A DNA stretch of 64,000 nucleotides, taken from Martinezella rhizogenes (lineage in GTDB: Bacteria > Pseudomonadota > Alphaproteobacteria > Rhizobiales > Rhizobiaceae). A program made the translations under genes and the position numbers. Positions 44,611-55,293 of this stretch are shown here, one piece after another. The stretch covers positions 930,001 to 994,000 of the forward strand of contig NZ_SGNY01000001.1 of NCBI RefSeq assembly GCF_007002745.1, written 5' to 3'. The first letter of the stretch is position 1; every line of letters starts with the position of its first letter. Under the pieces are notes generated by a model, which searched no databases, was not told the origin of the DNA, and saw only the letters and a program-made list of their open reading frames with translations.

Positions 44611-44733
44611 TTCTTCTCCCCGCCGGGGAGAAGGTGGCCCGAAGGGCCGGATGAGGGGGAAACGCTAGCGATATGCGGAGAGCTTGCCCCCTCATCCCGC
44701 TGCCGCGGACTTCTCCCCCTCGGGGAGAAGAAA
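44611..44733. repeat. RIME1-like intergenic palindrome
   Basis: TTCTTCTCCCCGCCGGGGAG and the downstream CTTCTCCCCCTCGGGGAGAA, with GGGCCGGATGAGGGGG and GCCCCCTCATCC inside, make a long inverted repeat. This matches the rhizobial intergenic mosaic element (RIME1) pattern. The rest of 44447-44855 holds no gene I can see. Confidence 0.85.
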
Positions 44734-44855
44734 CACGTGGCATGCGCTCGCTCCATCTCAAGCCTCGTATGGGCCGGCTTGGTTTCAGGGCGTGTTTCGT
44801 CACTAAAGGATGTTGGGGTGGGTCCGTTATATCACGCATAACGCGCGGTATGATC

Positions 44856-45281
44856 TCACTGCGAAGCAGCAGGCGTCGCAACCGGCTTCTGGTTTTCGCC
44901 AAGCGCCCGCAGTTCGGCGACCCGGCGCTTGTATTCGGCTTCCGAAATCTGGCCGTTGCGGCGCGCCGCGCCAAGGCGCGAGAGGCTGGATTCCATGGTG
45001 GAGGCCTCATCGTCGCCCATCTGGGTGCCGGCCGCCGTCATGGGCGCCGAGAAGGTCGGATAGGTGCCGGTGTCGCGCTTCTGGCTCACCGCATTGTCGC
45101 TGACGGGGCGCGGACCGACGATTTCGGCTGTCGGGCGGCGCATATGGGCCGGTGCCACGATCGGTTCGGGAGCCTTGCAGGCGGCGAGCCCGGTAACAAC
45201 CAGGACGCCGGACAGGGAAAGCACGGCGATTCTCGCAGTATTTTCCGCATATGTTCCCCATGTGCCCATGTGCTTGCCCAT
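44856..45281 (-). CDS. Lipoprotein with C-terminal SHOCT-like domain
   Basis: The product starts with M-G-K-H-M-G-T-W, a hydrophobic stretch and a lipobox GLAAC, then a proline-rich linker. The C-terminal segment LSRLGAARRNGQISEAEYKR is the SHOCT pattern (short, oligomerisation-type helix pair). It should be a lipid-anchored membrane protein. The start is one of three close ATGs: 45287, 45281 (chosen) and 45269, with AGGCGGAAC upstream. It diverges from phaC. Function unknown. Confidence 0.7.
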   Translation of the reverse strand: MGKHMGTWGTYAENTARIAVLSLSGVLVVTGLAACKAPEPIVAPAHMRRPTAEIVGPRPVSDNAVSQKRDTGTYPTFSAPMTAAGTQMGDDEASTMESSLSRLGAARRNGQISEAEYKRRVAELRALGENQKPVATPAASQ

Positions 45282-45421
45282 CGTCATGTTCCGCCTGTAA
45301 AGGATATCTGCCGATATCGAATTCGACTGCGGTTCGGCCCTTTGCGGCCTCCCCTTGCTGGTGGAACTTGTATTCGTTTTCATGCAGAATGTGCAAACAC
45401 AAATTTGGCGGAGGACAGCGC

Positions 45422-47281
45422 ATGGCGGGTGTTGACGGCGGGCAGAAGAAAAAGGGCGGCAAAACGCCCGGTTTCGACGCCGGATCCGCCGAAGCCTACC
45501 TGATCCGCGACCCTGAAGCCTTCGCGATCAACATCGCCCGCGCGCTTGAAAATCTCGGCAAGGCCGCCTCCGAATGGCTGGCGCCGCGCGAACGCGGTGA
45601 AATCCCCGAAAACAGCGCCGATCCGATGACCGACCTCGTCAAGACGCTGTCCGATGTCGCGGAATATTGGATGGCCGAACCGAAGCGTTCACTCGAGGCA
45701 CAGACCCATCTGCTCTCCAGCTATTACGATCTCTGGGCAAAATCCGTGGCGCAGTTTTCCGGCGATGCCGATTCGGCCTCGGAAAAACCCAATGAGACCG
45801 GCTCAGCCGAACGTCGCAACCGGCGTTTTGCCGATGCCGACTGGCAGGCCAATCCGTTTTTTGATTTTCTCCTGAAAGCCTACCAGACCACCGTGGGCTT
45901 CGCCGACCGGATGGTGACAGAAGCCGAAGGGCTGGACGAACATACCCGCACCAAGGCGCTGTTTTACATGCGGCAGGTGACGGAGGCGCTTTCACCCGCC
46001 AATTTCGTCTTCACCAATCCGCAGGTCTTTCGCGAGACGGTCGCTTCCAGCGGCGCCAATCTCGTCAAGGGCATGGCGCAACTGGCGGAAGATGTCGCGG
46101 CCGGCAATGGCCACCTGAAACTGCGCCAGACGGATTACAGCAAATTCGTCATCGGCCAGAATATCGCGGTGACCTCAGGCAAGGTGGTGGCGAAAAGTCC
46201 GCTGTGCGAAATCATCCATTATGCGCCGACAACGCAAAAGGCCTTCAAACGGCCGCTGCTGATCGTGCCGCCATGGATCAACAAGTTCTACATTCTCGAT
46301 CTCAATCCGCAAAAATCCTTCGTCGGCTGGTGCCTTGAGCAGGGCCACAGCGTCTTCATGGTTTCCTGGATCAACCCGGATGCCAGCCTCGCCGACAAGG
46401 GCTGGGACGATTATATCCGCGAAGGTATCGATTTCGCCCTCGACACCATCGAGGAACGGACCGGTGAGAAGGAAATCAACGCCATCGGTTATTGCGTCGG
46501 CGGCACGCTTTTATCCTCCGCACTGGCATTGCATGCACAGCAGGGCGATGAGCGCATCCGAAGCGCCACACTGCTGGCCGCCCAGACAGATTTCATCCAT
46601 GCCGGCGATCTCAAGGTCTTCATCGATGAGGGCCAGCTTGCCGCGCTCGACAGGCACATGCAGGCGGTCGGTTATCTCGATGGCTCGATCATGGCCACCG
46701 TCTTCAACATGCTGCGCGCTTCCGATCTCATCTGGCCCTACATGGTCGATAATTACCTGCGCGGCACCGAGCCCCTGCCCTTCGATCTGCTCTACTGGAA
46801 TTCCGATTCGACACGGGTAACGGCCGCCAGCCATTCCTTCTATCTGCGCAATTGTTACCTCGAGAACAATCTCGCCCGCGGGCTGATGCGGGTCGCCGAC
46901 AAGCGGATCAATCTCGGCGATATCAAGATACCCGTTTATGATCTCGCCACCCGCGACGACCATATCGCGCCGGCGAAATCGGTTTTCACGGGTGCCGCGC
47001 TGTTCGGCGGGCCGGTGGAATTCGTGCTTGGCGCTTCCGGCCACATAGCCGGCGTCGTCAATCCGCCGCAGCTTGAAAAATACCAATATTGGACGGGATC
47101 GTCACCGGCTGGAGACTTTGATGCATGGCAGGCTGCCGCCACCGCCCACAAGGGCTCATGGTGGGTGCACTGGCAGAACTGGATCGAAAGCCAGAACGCT
47201 GAAAAGGTAAAGGCGCGCAAGCCGGAAGACGGCAAGCGGCCCGTGCTCGGCGATGCGCCGGGAACCTACGTCCTTTCCTGA
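45422..47281 (+). CDS. phaC: Class I polyhydroxyalkanoate synthase
   Basis: PhaC polymerises 3-hydroxybutyryl-CoA into PHB granules. The 619-residue product has a variable N-terminal region, then the alpha/beta-hydrolase core with the lipase-like box GYCVGG (Cys about residue 358) and a catalytic His near [11 protein letters not shown]. Trp and Asp landmarks such as [11 protein letters not shown] and DHIAPA, the latter holding the catalytic Asp region, are normal for class I. The ATG at 45422 has GGAGGACA upstream. No phaAB adjoin it. Granule formation is expected in the cytoplasm. Confidence 0.95.
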   Translation: MAGVDGGQKKKGGKTPGFDAGSAEAYLIRDPEAFAINIARALENLGKAASEWLAPRERGEIPENSADPMTDLVKTLSDVAEYWMAEPKRSLEAQTHLLSSYYDLWAKSVAQFSGDADSASEKPNETGSAERRNRRFADADWQANPFFDFLLKAYQTTVGFADRMVTEAEGLDEHTRTKALFYMRQVTEALSPANFVFTNPQVFRETVASSGANLVKGMAQLAEDVAAGNGHLKLRQTDYSKFVIGQNIAVTSGKVVAKSPLCEIIHYAPTTQKAFKRPLLIVPPWINKFYILDLNPQKSFVGWCLEQGHSVFMVSWINPDASLADKGWDDYIREGIDFALDTIEERTGEKEINAIGYCVGGTLLSSALALHAQQGDERIRSATLLAAQTDFIHAGDLKVFIDEGQLAALDRHMQAVGYLDGSIMATVFNMLRASDLIWPYMVDNYLRGTEPLPFDLLYWNSDSTRVTAASHSFYLRNCYLENNLARGLMRVADKRINLGDIKIPVYDLATRDDHIAPAKSVFTGAALFGGPVEFVLGASGHIAGVVNPPQLEKYQYWTGSSPAGDFDAWQAAATAHKGSWWVHWQNWIESQNAEKVKARKPEDGKRPVLGDAPGTYVLS

Positions 47282-47313
47282 CCAGTTCCATCATCTCACA
47301 TCTTCCAGGCCAT

Positions 47314-48033
47314 ATGCTCTTCACGCCCCCGCTTATTCCCGCCACGCTGATTTCCCGCTACAAGCGTTTCCTCTTCGATGCTGTTCTCGACGACGGCACG
47401 GCGATTACCGGTTCCTGCCCCAATACCGGCTCCATGCGCGGGCTGACGACACCGGGTTCGCGCATCTGGCTATCCGAACATGACAGCCCGACCCGCAAAT
47501 ACCGGCACATGTTTGAAATGGTCGAGGCCGATGGCACCGTGGTCGGCATCAATACCGGCATGCCGAACCGGCTGGCGGAAGAGGCGATCCTGAACGGCCG
47601 TATCCCTGAACTTGGCGGCTATTCGACGATCCGGCGCGAACAGAAATACGGCCGCAATTCCCGCATCGATTTTCTGTTGTCCGAACCCGGCCGGCCGGAC
47701 GCCTATGTTGAGGTGAAGAACGTGCATTTCATGCGCGAAAGGGGTCTGGCCGAATTCCCCGATACCGCCACCAAACGCGGTGCCAAGCACCTGGAGGAGT
47801 TGGGTGACGCAGCGGAAGCCGGTTACCGCTCGGTGATGCTCTATCTCATTCAGCGCGACGATTGCGAGCGGATGCGCATCTGTGATGATCTCGATCCCGT
47901 CTACGCGCTGGCGTTTCAGCGGGCAATGGCGCGTGGTGTCGAGGCCTATGCGGTGAAATGCGCGGTCTCCCCGACACAAATTTCGGTCAGCGGAACGGTT
48001 AAGATGGACGAATGGCGTCCCGCTGTTTTATGA
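47314..48033 (+). CDS. sfsA: Sugar fermentation stimulation protein SfsA
   Basis: A 239-residue protein of the SfsA family, which has a nucleic-acid-binding-like OB part and a PD-(D/E)XK-like nuclease fold. Signature stretches are [22 protein letters not shown] and [11 protein letters not shown], the last holding the DxxxExK-like residues. Its physiological role is not established; E. coli SfsA stimulates maltose genes. It follows phaC by 32 bases and precedes map by 31. Confidence 0.93.
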   Translation: MLFTPPLIPATLISRYKRFLFDAVLDDGTAITGSCPNTGSMRGLTTPGSRIWLSEHDSPTRKYRHMFEMVEADGTVVGINTGMPNRLAEEAILNGRIPELGGYSTIRREQKYGRNSRIDFLLSEPGRPDAYVEVKNVHFMRERGLAEFPDTATKRGAKHLEELGDAAEAGYRSVMLYLIQRDDCERMRICDDLDPVYALAFQRAMARGVEAYAVKCAVSPTQISVSGTVKMDEWRPAVL

Positions 48034-48064
48034 ACAGGGACGTAAAGAGACAGAAAGCACCAAG

Positions 48065-48898
48065 ATGGTTACCTATATCGACGCAGCCTCCGCCCCCCTC
48101 AAGAATACCGGCGTCATCCGCCTTTATACGCCTGAGGATTTCGACGGGATGCGCAAGGCGTGCCAGCTGACGGCGCGTTGCCTCGATGAACTGGCAGCGA
48201 TCGTCAAGCCCGGCGTGACGACTGACGCCATCGACCGTTTCGTCTTCGAATTCGGTGCCGACCATGGCGCGCTGCCGGCGACGCTGAATTATCGCGGTTA
48301 TACGAAATCCGTCTGCACCTCGATCAACCATGTGGTCTGCCACGGCATTCCGGATGAAAAGCCGCTGCGCGACGGCGATATCGTCAATATCGACGTGACC
48401 TATGTGCTTGACGGCTGGCATGGCGACTCGAGCCGCATGTACCCGGTCGGCCAGATCAAGCGCGCCGCCGAGCGGCTGATGGAAGTGACCTATGAATGCC
48501 TGATGCGCGGCATCGCGGCGGTCAAGCCCGGTGTGCGCACCGGTGCAATCGGCGCGGCAATCCAGGCCTATGCGGAAGCCGAGCGCTGCTCGGTGGTGCG
48601 TGACTTCTGCGGCCATGGTGTCGGACGCCTGTTCCACGACACGCCGAACATCCTGCATTACGGCCAGCCGGAGGAAGGGCCGGAGATCCGCGAGGGCATG
48701 ATCTTCACCATCGAGCCGATGATCAATCTCGGCAAGCCGCATGTGAAGGTGCTCTCGGACGGCTGGACCGCGGTGACGCGTGACCGTTCTCTCTCCGCGC
48801 AATATGAACATGCCGTCGGCGTCACGGCCACCGGCTGCGAAATCTTCACGCTGTCACCGGGCGGCTTTGATCGCCCGGGCTTGCCGCCACTCGCATAA
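48065..48898 (+). CDS. map: Methionine aminopeptidase, type I
   Basis: Map removes the N-terminal methionine from nascent proteins. The 277-residue enzyme shows the pita-bread metal residues in [27 protein letters not shown] (Asp), [12 protein letters not shown] (His) and the Glu-bearing segments [12 protein letters not shown] and QYEHAVGVT. It has a short N-terminal extension typical of alphaproteobacteria. It forms a run with sfsA and radC on the plus strand. Confidence 0.96.
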   Translation: MVTYIDAASAPLKNTGVIRLYTPEDFDGMRKACQLTARCLDELAAIVKPGVTTDAIDRFVFEFGADHGALPATLNYRGYTKSVCTSINHVVCHGIPDEKPLRDGDIVNIDVTYVLDGWHGDSSRMYPVGQIKRAAERLMEVTYECLMRGIAAVKPGVRTGAIGAAIQAYAEAERCSVVRDFCGHGVGRLFHDTPNILHYGQPEEGPEIREGMIFTIEPMINLGKPHVKVLSDGWTAVTRDRSLSAQYEHAVGVTATGCEIFTLSPGGFDRPGLPPLA

Positions 48899-48911
48899 GG
48901 CCAGACCGCCT

Positions 48912-49748
48912 ATGGCAAAACGCCCTCCCCCGCCTCCCGCCGATCTTTCCCCGACGTCAGGCTTTGAGGCGGGCGAAGGCGACCTGTTCGATGCGGTGGA
49001 TGAGCGAGGCTTTTTTGCCGAACCGCGAAACGCTCCGAAAAAACCAACCGTCGCCATTGCCGAACAGGAAGCGGAGACCGCGCACTATCACGGCCATCGG
49101 GACCGGTTGCGGGCACGTTACCGCGATGGCGGCGACGCCGCGCTTGCCGACTATGAATTGCTGGAACTCCTGCTGTTCCGGCTGATCCCGAGGCGCGATA
49201 CCAAACCGATCGCCAAGGCGCTGATTGCCCGTTTCGGAACGCTCGGCGGTGTTCTCGGCGCGCCTTTGCCACTGTTGCAGGAGGTGAAGGGCGTCGGCGA
49301 GGCCGTGGCGCTCGATCTCAAACTCGTTGCGTCCGTTTCCCAGCGGATGCTGAAAAGCGAAATCCGCAACAAGCAGGTTCTCGGCTCCTGGTCATCGGTT
49401 ATTGATTATTGTCATGCCGCCATGGCCCATGAAACGCGCGAACAGTTCCGCATCCTCTTCCTCGACAAGCGCAATGTCCTGATCGCCGACGAAGTGCAGG
49501 GTCAGGGAACCGTGGACCACACGCCGGTCTACCCGCGTGAAGTGGTGCGTCGCGCCCTTGAACTATCATCTACAGCCTTGATTTTAATACATAATCACCC
49601 GAGTGGAGATCCCACCCCCTCGCGGGCGGATATCGAGATGACCAAAACCATCATCGATACGGCCAAGCCGCTCGGCATCACCGTCCACGACCACATCATC
49701 ATCGGCAAGGATGGCCATGCCAGCTTCAAAGGGCTTCGGCTTATTTGA
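48912..49748 (+). CDS. radC: RadC/JAMM-domain protein
   Basis: A 278-residue member of the RadC family. A proline-rich start is followed by a helix-hairpin-helix region ([17 protein letters not shown]) and the JAMM metalloprotease-type motif [14 protein letters not shown]. Despite the name the DNA-repair role is doubtful in E. coli and the JAMM activity is unproven. The ATG at 48912 lies 13 bases after the map stop, so the two are probably co-transcribed. Length (278) is longer than the usual 220-230 because of the N-terminal extension. Confidence 0.93.
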   Translation: MAKRPPPPPADLSPTSGFEAGEGDLFDAVDERGFFAEPRNAPKKPTVAIAEQEAETAHYHGHRDRLRARYRDGGDAALADYELLELLLFRLIPRRDTKPIAKALIARFGTLGGVLGAPLPLLQEVKGVGEAVALDLKLVASVSQRMLKSEIRNKQVLGSWSSVIDYCHAAMAHETREQFRILFLDKRNVLIADEVQGQGTVDHTPVYPREVVRRALELSSTALILIHNHPSGDPTPSRADIEMTKTIIDTAKPLGITVHDHIIIGKDGHASFKGLRLI

Positions 49749-49896
49749 AAATCAACGGGTACTGACGCGAAGGCTTTAACGCGCATGCAACCCATAAGGG
49801 CGGCATCAACAAAAAATTAACACCTATAAATTAGCATTTCCGAAAATAATAAAACAAGGCATCGAACCTTGGTGCCTTGAGGAACGGGGGTGCTTT

Positions 49897-50319
49897 ATGC
49901 GTAATGCAGTGCGTTTCCTTCGCGATCGGTCCGGCTCGAATGCTGTCGAGTTCGCCATCGTCGCGCCGATCTTCTTTCTCGTCCTTCTGACCATGATCGC
50001 CTACGGCATCTACCTGATGGCGGCCTATTCGGTGCAGCAGATCGCCGCAGATGCGGCGAGAACGGCGGTTGCCGGCCTCAATACAACCGAGCGCCAGCAG
50101 CTTGCCCGGGATTTCGTCACCAAAAGCGATCTCAGTTACGCTTTCATGGACAAGGCACGTTTCACCGTCGATGTCGCCACAGATCCCGCCAATGCCAACC
50201 AGTTCACGGTCAAGGTCGAATATGATGCCCGCGATCTGCCGATCTGGAGCCTCTACAGCTACACCATGCCAGAGCCGGTCATCCGGCGTTTTTCCACCAT
50301 CCGGATCGGAGGAGCATGA
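49897..50319 (+). CDS. TadE-like pilus-assembly protein
   Basis: A 140-residue minor-pilin-like protein with an N-terminal hydrophobic helix preceded by SNAVEFAIVAPIFFLVLL, the TadE pattern with a Glu at position 5 of the mature-type helix. It would be processed and placed in a type IVc pilus system. GGGGGTG precedes the ATG. It ends one base before the next gene, a TadG-like protein. The other tad/cpa genes are not in this window. Confidence 0.85.
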   Translation: MRNAVRFLRDRSGSNAVEFAIVAPIFFLVLLTMIAYGIYLMAAYSVQQIAADAARTAVAGLNTTERQQLARDFVTKSDLSYAFMDKARFTVDVATDPANANQFTVKVEYDARDLPIWSLYSYTMPEPVIRRFSTIRIGGA

Positions 50320-50320
50320 C

Positions 50321-52060
50321 ATGCGGACTATTCCTTCCCTGCTCCCCGCTTTCCTGAAGGATCGGGCCGGCAACATCGCCATCTCGGCCGGGCTTACCGC
50401 GCCGCTTTTCATCGGCGTCCTGGCTCTTGGCGTCGACTACGGTTATCTGACCCTGCAGAAACGGCAGTTGCAGCAGACCGCAGATCTCGCAGCCATATCG
50501 GCGGCCGCAAATGCCGCTGATCCGGAAAAGGCGGTCCAGCAATATTTCGCCCTCAACGGCATGGATCTCGGCGTCAAGACGCCGCAGGGCCTGCTCACTC
50601 CAAACGGTCTTCAACCCTTCGATCCCGCAAACGAATTTGCAAGCAGCAACGGTTACGCCGAGGTCATCAAGGGCCATTATGAGCCGGATGCAACCATTCC
50701 TGTCGGCGCACGGTTCGTGGACAACGCCCTGCCCACCAATGCGGTGAAAGTGAACATCGTTGAAAAGGGCCAGATATTCTTCGCCGCCGCCTTCACCACC
50801 CCGCCCAAGATTTCTGCGGTCGGAACGGCGTCGTCCCAGAAGATCGCGGCATTTTCGGTGGGCTCACGACTGGCAAGTCTCGATGAAGGCATTTTGAACA
50901 GCCTGCTCGGCGGCCTGCTCGGCACCACGGTTTCGCTCAAACTCATGGATTACCAGGGGCTGGTTGCCGCTGATGTCAACGCGCTGCACGTCGTCGAGGC
51001 GCTTGCCATCGATCTCAAGCTCACCGCCGGCACCTACAAGGATGTTTTGAAGACGGAAATCACCTACGGTCAGTTCCTCAATGCGTTGACCAAAACCACC
51101 GGCCTGCAGCCGGCTGTCACCAACATTCTGAAGACACTGGAAAAAACCGCCAACAAGAGCAACATCAAGCTCAAGCTGGAAGAAATCCTCAATCTCGGAC
51201 CTTTCTCGGACAAGCTGATCGGTAGCGGTGAAAACCTCAAGGTCACCGCCGGCGTCTTCGATCTCCTCAATGCCGCAGCCGTTGCCGGCAATGGCGGCAA
51301 CCAGCTGGCGCTCAATCTCAACGCCAACGTTCTCGGTCTCGCCTCCGTCAAGGCAACGCTTGCCATCGGTGAGCCGCCGGTCGAAACCCCGTCGCTCGCC
51401 GTTGGTGGTCAGGGCACCATCGTCCGCACCGCACAGACCCGGCTGGCCGTCAGTGTCGTGGTGGACGGACTTCAAGCCATTGCCGGCCTCAAGGTCAATA
51501 TCCCGCTTTATGTGGAAGTCGCCCATGCCGAAGCACGGCTTGCCGATATTCGCTGCACGGGCGGTGGACAGGGAACAGTCGATGTAGAGGTCGTTCCCGG
51601 CGTTGCAGAAATTGCGCTCGGCAATGTCGATACCTCCGCTTTTGCCAATTTCGGCAAGGACCCGCGTGTCACCAAGGCGGCGATCGTCGATTCAGCGCTG
51701 CTTGCCATCAATGGCAGTGCCCTCATCAATGCCACCAACATGACGAAAACCAAGCTGACCTTCACGCAGTCGGATATCACCCAGGCCAAGATCAAGAGCG
51801 TATCCACCAAGGACACCGTCACCACTCTTGTCAGCTCGCTGCTGAAGAACCTCAATCTGGATATCAGGCTGCTCTTCCTCAACCTTGATCTGGGAGGCCT
51901 GGCGGGCATTCAGGCAGCGCTTGCCAACACGCTTGCGGTGGTTACCGCTCCGGTCGATCAGCTGCTCTACAACGTGCTTCTGGTTCTCGGCGTCAAGATC
52001 GGCGAAGCCGATGTGCGCGTCACCGATGTGCGCTGCCAGCAGCCGGCGCTGGTGCAATAA
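50321..52060 (+). CDS. TadG-like pilus-assembly protein, 579 residues
   Basis: The N-terminal helix region GNIAISAGLTAPLFIGVLAL with the TadE/TadG motif is followed by a short polar stretch and a long, asparagine- and valine-rich C-terminal body (from about residue 200 to the end), which reads as beta-strands with no known domain. Family TadG proteins are 400-600 residues and often have a pilus-linked secreted part. Coupled to TadE by a one-base gap with GGAGG ahead. Few such large bodies are defined, so the role of the tail is inference. Confidence 0.8.
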   Translation: MRTIPSLLPAFLKDRAGNIAISAGLTAPLFIGVLALGVDYGYLTLQKRQLQQTADLAAISAAANAADPEKAVQQYFALNGMDLGVKTPQGLLTPNGLQPFDPANEFASSNGYAEVIKGHYEPDATIPVGARFVDNALPTNAVKVNIVEKGQIFFAAAFTTPPKISAVGTASSQKIAAFSVGSRLASLDEGILNSLLGGLLGTTVSLKLMDYQGLVAADVNALHVVEALAIDLKLTAGTYKDVLKTEITYGQFLNALTKTTGLQPAVTNILKTLEKTANKSNIKLKLEEILNLGPFSDKLIGSGENLKVTAGVFDLLNAAAVAGNGGNQLALNLNANVLGLASVKATLAIGEPPVETPSLAVGGQGTIVRTAQTRLAVSVVVDGLQAIAGLKVNIPLYVEVAHAEARLADIRCTGGGQGTVDVEVVPGVAEIALGNVDTSAFANFGKDPRVTKAAIVDSALLAINGSALINATNMTKTKLTFTQSDITQAKIKSVSTKDTVTTLVSSLLKNLNLDIRLLFLNLDLGGLAGIQAALANTLAVVTAPVDQLLYNVLLVLGVKIGEADVRVTDVRCQQPALVQ

Positions 52061-52075
52061 CCCAGCAGATAGACA

Positions 52076-52112
52076 CAAAAAAGCCGCCGGGAAATGTCCT
52101 GGCGGCTTTTCA
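52076..52112. terminator. Bidirectional terminator between tadG and aroG
   Basis: AAGCCGCC...GGCGGCTT with a short inner loop is followed by TTTTC on the plus strand and TTTTTTG on the minus strand, so it can end both convergent genes. Confidence 0.9.
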
Positions 52113-52129
52113 TTTGATCGCTCTTTGTA

Positions 52130-53506
52130 TCAGGCGTTGGCAATCGCCAGACGCTTCTCGTCCCGGCCGCTCTTCATGCGCTCGGAGAGAAGGAACGCCA
52201 GCTCCAGTGCCTGATCGGCGTTGAGGCGCGGATCGCAATGGGTGTGGTAACGGTCCGACAGCGAATCCGCCGTCACGGCACGCGCGCCACCCGTGCATTC
52301 CGTCACGTCCTTGCCGGTCATCTCAATGTGGATGCCGCCCGGATGCGTGCCTTCGGCGCGGTGGATCTGGAAGAAGCTTTCGACTTCCGACAGGATGCGC
52401 TCGAACGGGCGCGTCTTGTAGTGGTTGAGCGTGATCGTGTTGCCATGCATCGGGTCGCAAGACCAGACGACCTTGCGGCCTTCCTTCTCGACGGCGCGAA
52501 TGAGCTTCGGCAGGCTGTCCGCCACCTTGTCATGGCCGAAACGGCAAATCAGCGTCAGGCGACCGGCCTCGTTTGCCGGGTTCAGCGCATCGATCAGCTC
52601 GATCAGATTGTCAGGCGTCAGCGACGGACCGCATTTCAGACCAATCGGGTTCTTGATGCCACGGAAATATTCCACATGCGCATGGTCGAGCTGACGCGTG
52701 CGGTCGCCGATCCAGATCATGTGGCCTGATGTCGCGTACCAGTCACCGGAGGTCGAATCGATGCGGGTCAGCGCCTCTTCGTAGCCAAGCAGCAGGGCTT
52801 CGTGGCTGGTGAAGAAGTCGGTTTCGCGCAGGCTCGGATTATTGTCCGCGCTGATGCCGATCGCCTTCATGAAGTCCATGGTTTCGGAAATCCGGTCGGC
52901 CAGCTTGCGGTAACGGTCCGCCTGCGGGCTGTCCTTGATGAAGCCGAGCATCCACTGGTGAACGTTTTCAAGGTTGGCGTAGCCACCCATTGCGAAAGCG
53001 CGCAGCAGGTTCAGCGTCGCGGCCGACTGGCGGTAGGCGTCGAGCTGGCGCTCCGGGCTCGGTATGCGCGAACCTTCGTTGAATTCGATACCGTTGATGA
53101 TGTCACCGCGGTAGGACGGCAGCGTCACGCCATCGAGCACTTCCACGTTGGAAGAGCGCGGCTTGGCGAACTGGCCGGCAATACGCCCCACCTTCACGAC
53201 AGGCAGCTGCGCGCCATAGGTGAGCACAACGGCCATCTGCAGGAAAGCGCGGAAGAAGTCGCGGATATTGTCCGCGCCATGCTCGAGGAAGCTTTCGGCG
53301 CAATCGCCGCCCTGCAGCAGGAAGGCGTTGCCTTCAGCCACATTGGCGAGCTGTTTCTTCAGGCGGCGGGCCTCACCGGCAAAAACCAGCGGCGGATAGG
53401 TCGCAAGTGTGGCTTCCGTTGCAGCAAGTGCTGCTGCGTCAGGATATTCGGGAACCTGCTGGATCGGTTTCTGCCGCCAACTGCCGGGTGTCCAATTCTG
53501 TGCCAT
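52130..53506 (-). CDS. aroG: Class II 3-deoxy-7-phosphoheptulonate synthase
   Basis: DAHP synthase joins phosphoenolpyruvate and erythrose 4-phosphate to start aromatic amino-acid synthesis. The 458-residue chain is the plant-like class II type: the regions [42 protein letters not shown] and [12 protein letters not shown] are typical. The N-terminal [14 protein letters not shown] also fits. Aromatic end-product feedback is common in this type but not readable from sequence alone. The symbol is by usage; class II genes are also called aroF or aroH. Confidence 0.95.
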   Translation of the reverse strand: MAQNWTPGSWRQKPIQQVPEYPDAAALAATEATLATYPPLVFAGEARRLKKQLANVAEGNAFLLQGGDCAESFLEHGADNIRDFFRAFLQMAVVLTYGAQLPVVKVGRIAGQFAKPRSSNVEVLDGVTLPSYRGDIINGIEFNEGSRIPSPERQLDAYRQSAATLNLLRAFAMGGYANLENVHQWMLGFIKDSPQADRYRKLADRISETMDFMKAIGISADNNPSLRETDFFTSHEALLLGYEEALTRIDSTSGDWYATSGHMIWIGDRTRQLDHAHVEYFRGIKNPIGLKCGPSLTPDNLIELIDALNPANEAGRLTLICRFGHDKVADSLPKLIRAVEKEGRKVVWSCDPMHGNTITLNHYKTRPFERILSEVESFFQIHRAEGTHPGGIHIEMTGKDVTECTGGARAVTADSLSDRYHTHCDPRLNADQALELAFLLSERMKSGRDEKRLAIANA

Positions 53507-53757
53507 GTTCTTACCCTTTTTTCGCCCGCGCGACTGTCGCGCGACCGCCTCGAAAAATTGAGCGGCTTATAGCTCCAAGCATCGGCTTTGCATAGCCGAT
53601 GTCAGGGCTATCGGGCTCAATCTGCCCCTTTTGGGCACTCCAGATGCACAAAAGTCAATTCAAACGATTTAACCGACCCGCCGCCTTCCAGAAAACATCC
53701 ATTTTCGAAGGGCGGCGGGCGCATTCGGACAGCGATCATATCACGCTTGTGTCAGCG

Positions 53758-55146
53758 CTACACGCACTCGCCATTCACCACGCGGTAGCTCGGCGAATAC
53801 ATCGTCACCAGCTCTTCAGCGGCCGTCGGATGAACCGCCATGGTGCGGTCGAAATCATCCTTGGTGCAGCCGGCTTTCAGCGTGATGCCGAGAAGCTGCG
53901 CCATCTCACCCGCTTCGTGGCCGAGAATATGCACGCCAACAACCTTGCGGTCGGCGGCATTGACGATCAGCTTCATGATCGTCTTTTCCTGGCGGCCGGA
54001 AAGCGTTGCCTTCATCGGCCGGAACTGGGCGCGATAGACTTCCAGCTCCGGATATTTCTTGCCCGCTTCCTCTTCCGAAAGACCGACGGTGCCGATTTCC
54101 GGCTGCGAGAACACCGCCGTCGCGATCAGCTCGTGATCAGGCTTGGTCGGGTTGTTCTTGTATTCGGTCTCGATGAAGCACATGGCCTCATGGATCGCCA
54201 CCGGCGTCAGCTGTACCCGGTCGGTGACGTCGCCCAGCGCGAAAATGCTCGGCACGTTGGTGCGCGAATAATCATCAACGATGATCGCGCCGCGCGCATC
54301 CAGCTTCACACCGGCATTTTCCAGACCCAGACCCTTGGTATTCGGATCACGGCCGAGCGCCAGCATGACCAGGCCGACATGCAGCGAGCTGCCCTGCTTG
54401 GTGCGCGCCACGAAACCATCGGCACCATCCTTGCTGACTTCCTCGATGATATCTTCGAGAATGATGCGGATGCCCTTGGCCTCCATCGCCTCATGCAGGC
54501 CCTTGCGCATGTCGTGATCGAACCGCGAGAGGATTTCCTTGCCGCGATAGATCAGCGTCGTTTCAACACCGAGCCCGTGGAAGATATTGGCGAATTCAAC
54601 AGCGATGTAACCGCCGCCGGCAATCAGGATCGATTTCGGCAGTTCTTCCAGATTAAACGCCTCGTTGGACGAAATCGTCAGCTCATGGCCGGGCAACGCC
54701 TTGTGCTCGTTCGGCGTGCCGCCGACGGCAATAACGATACGCTCGGCCGTGAAGGTCTCACCGGTTTTTGTGAGCTTCACGGTATGGGCATCGACCAGTT
54801 CGGCGCGGCTGTCGAAAATATCTGCCTTGGCGTTTTCCAGCCCCTTGCGATACAGCCCCTCGAGACGGGTGATTTCCTTGTCCTTCGCCGCGATCAGCTT
54901 CTTCCAGTCGAAGCTGCGCTCACCAACGCTCCAGCCGAAACCTTCGGCGTCCTCGAAATGTTCGGGGAACTGAGAGGCGTAGACGAACAGCTTCTTCGGC
55001 ACGCAGCCGCGGATGACGCAGGTGCCGCCATAACGATATTCTTCAGCAATCCCCACGCGCTTGCCGAGCGAGGCCGCCACGCGGCCGCTGCGCACGCCGC
55101 CCGAGCCGCCACCGATGACGAAAAGATCGTAGTCATAAGCTGTCAT
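53758..55146 (-). CDS. gor: Glutathione-disulfide reductase
   Basis: Gor reduces oxidised glutathione with NADPH. The 462-residue flavoprotein has FAD motif VIGGGSGGVRSGRVAAS, the redox pair C43-x4-C48 in GGTCVIRGCVPKK, an NADPH region GGGYIAVEFANIFHGLG and the C-terminal HPTAAEELV with the catalytic His. The ATG at 55146 is preferred over a TTG at 55152. It lies after rpiA and a DUF2059 gene on the same strand, but a terminator separates it from them. Confidence 0.95.
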   Translation of the reverse strand: MTAYDYDLFVIGGGSGGVRSGRVAASLGKRVGIAEEYRYGGTCVIRGCVPKKLFVYASQFPEHFEDAEGFGWSVGERSFDWKKLIAAKDKEITRLEGLYRKGLENAKADIFDSRAELVDAHTVKLTKTGETFTAERIVIAVGGTPNEHKALPGHELTISSNEAFNLEELPKSILIAGGGYIAVEFANIFHGLGVETTLIYRGKEILSRFDHDMRKGLHEAMEAKGIRIILEDIIEEVSKDGADGFVARTKQGSSLHVGLVMLALGRDPNTKGLGLENAGVKLDARGAIIVDDYSRTNVPSIFALGDVTDRVQLTPVAIHEAMCFIETEYKNNPTKPDHELIATAVFSQPEIGTVGLSEEEAGKKYPELEVYRAQFRPMKATLSGRQEKTIMKLIVNAADRKVVGVHILGHEAGEMAQLLGITLKAGCTKDDFDRTMAVHPTAAEELVTMYSPSYRVVNGECV

Positions 55147-55234
55147 AGTCAAAACCCCTGATCAAAACCACGCCATCAGCCCTTAAGGCGAATGGTGGCG
55201 TCTTCACGGCACATATAGGTGCTGCGACGCACAA

Positions 55235-55264
55235 ATGAAAAGCCCGGTCTTGCGACCGGGCTTT
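55235..55264. terminator. Terminator after the DUF2059 gene
   Basis: An 11-bp stem AAAGCCCGGTC/GACCGGGCTTT with TTGC loop lies between gor and the DUF2059 gene. On the minus strand TTTTCATTTG follows. Confidence 0.85.
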
Positions 55265-55293
55265 GAATATTTCTGAATTGTCTGTTCATTCAA

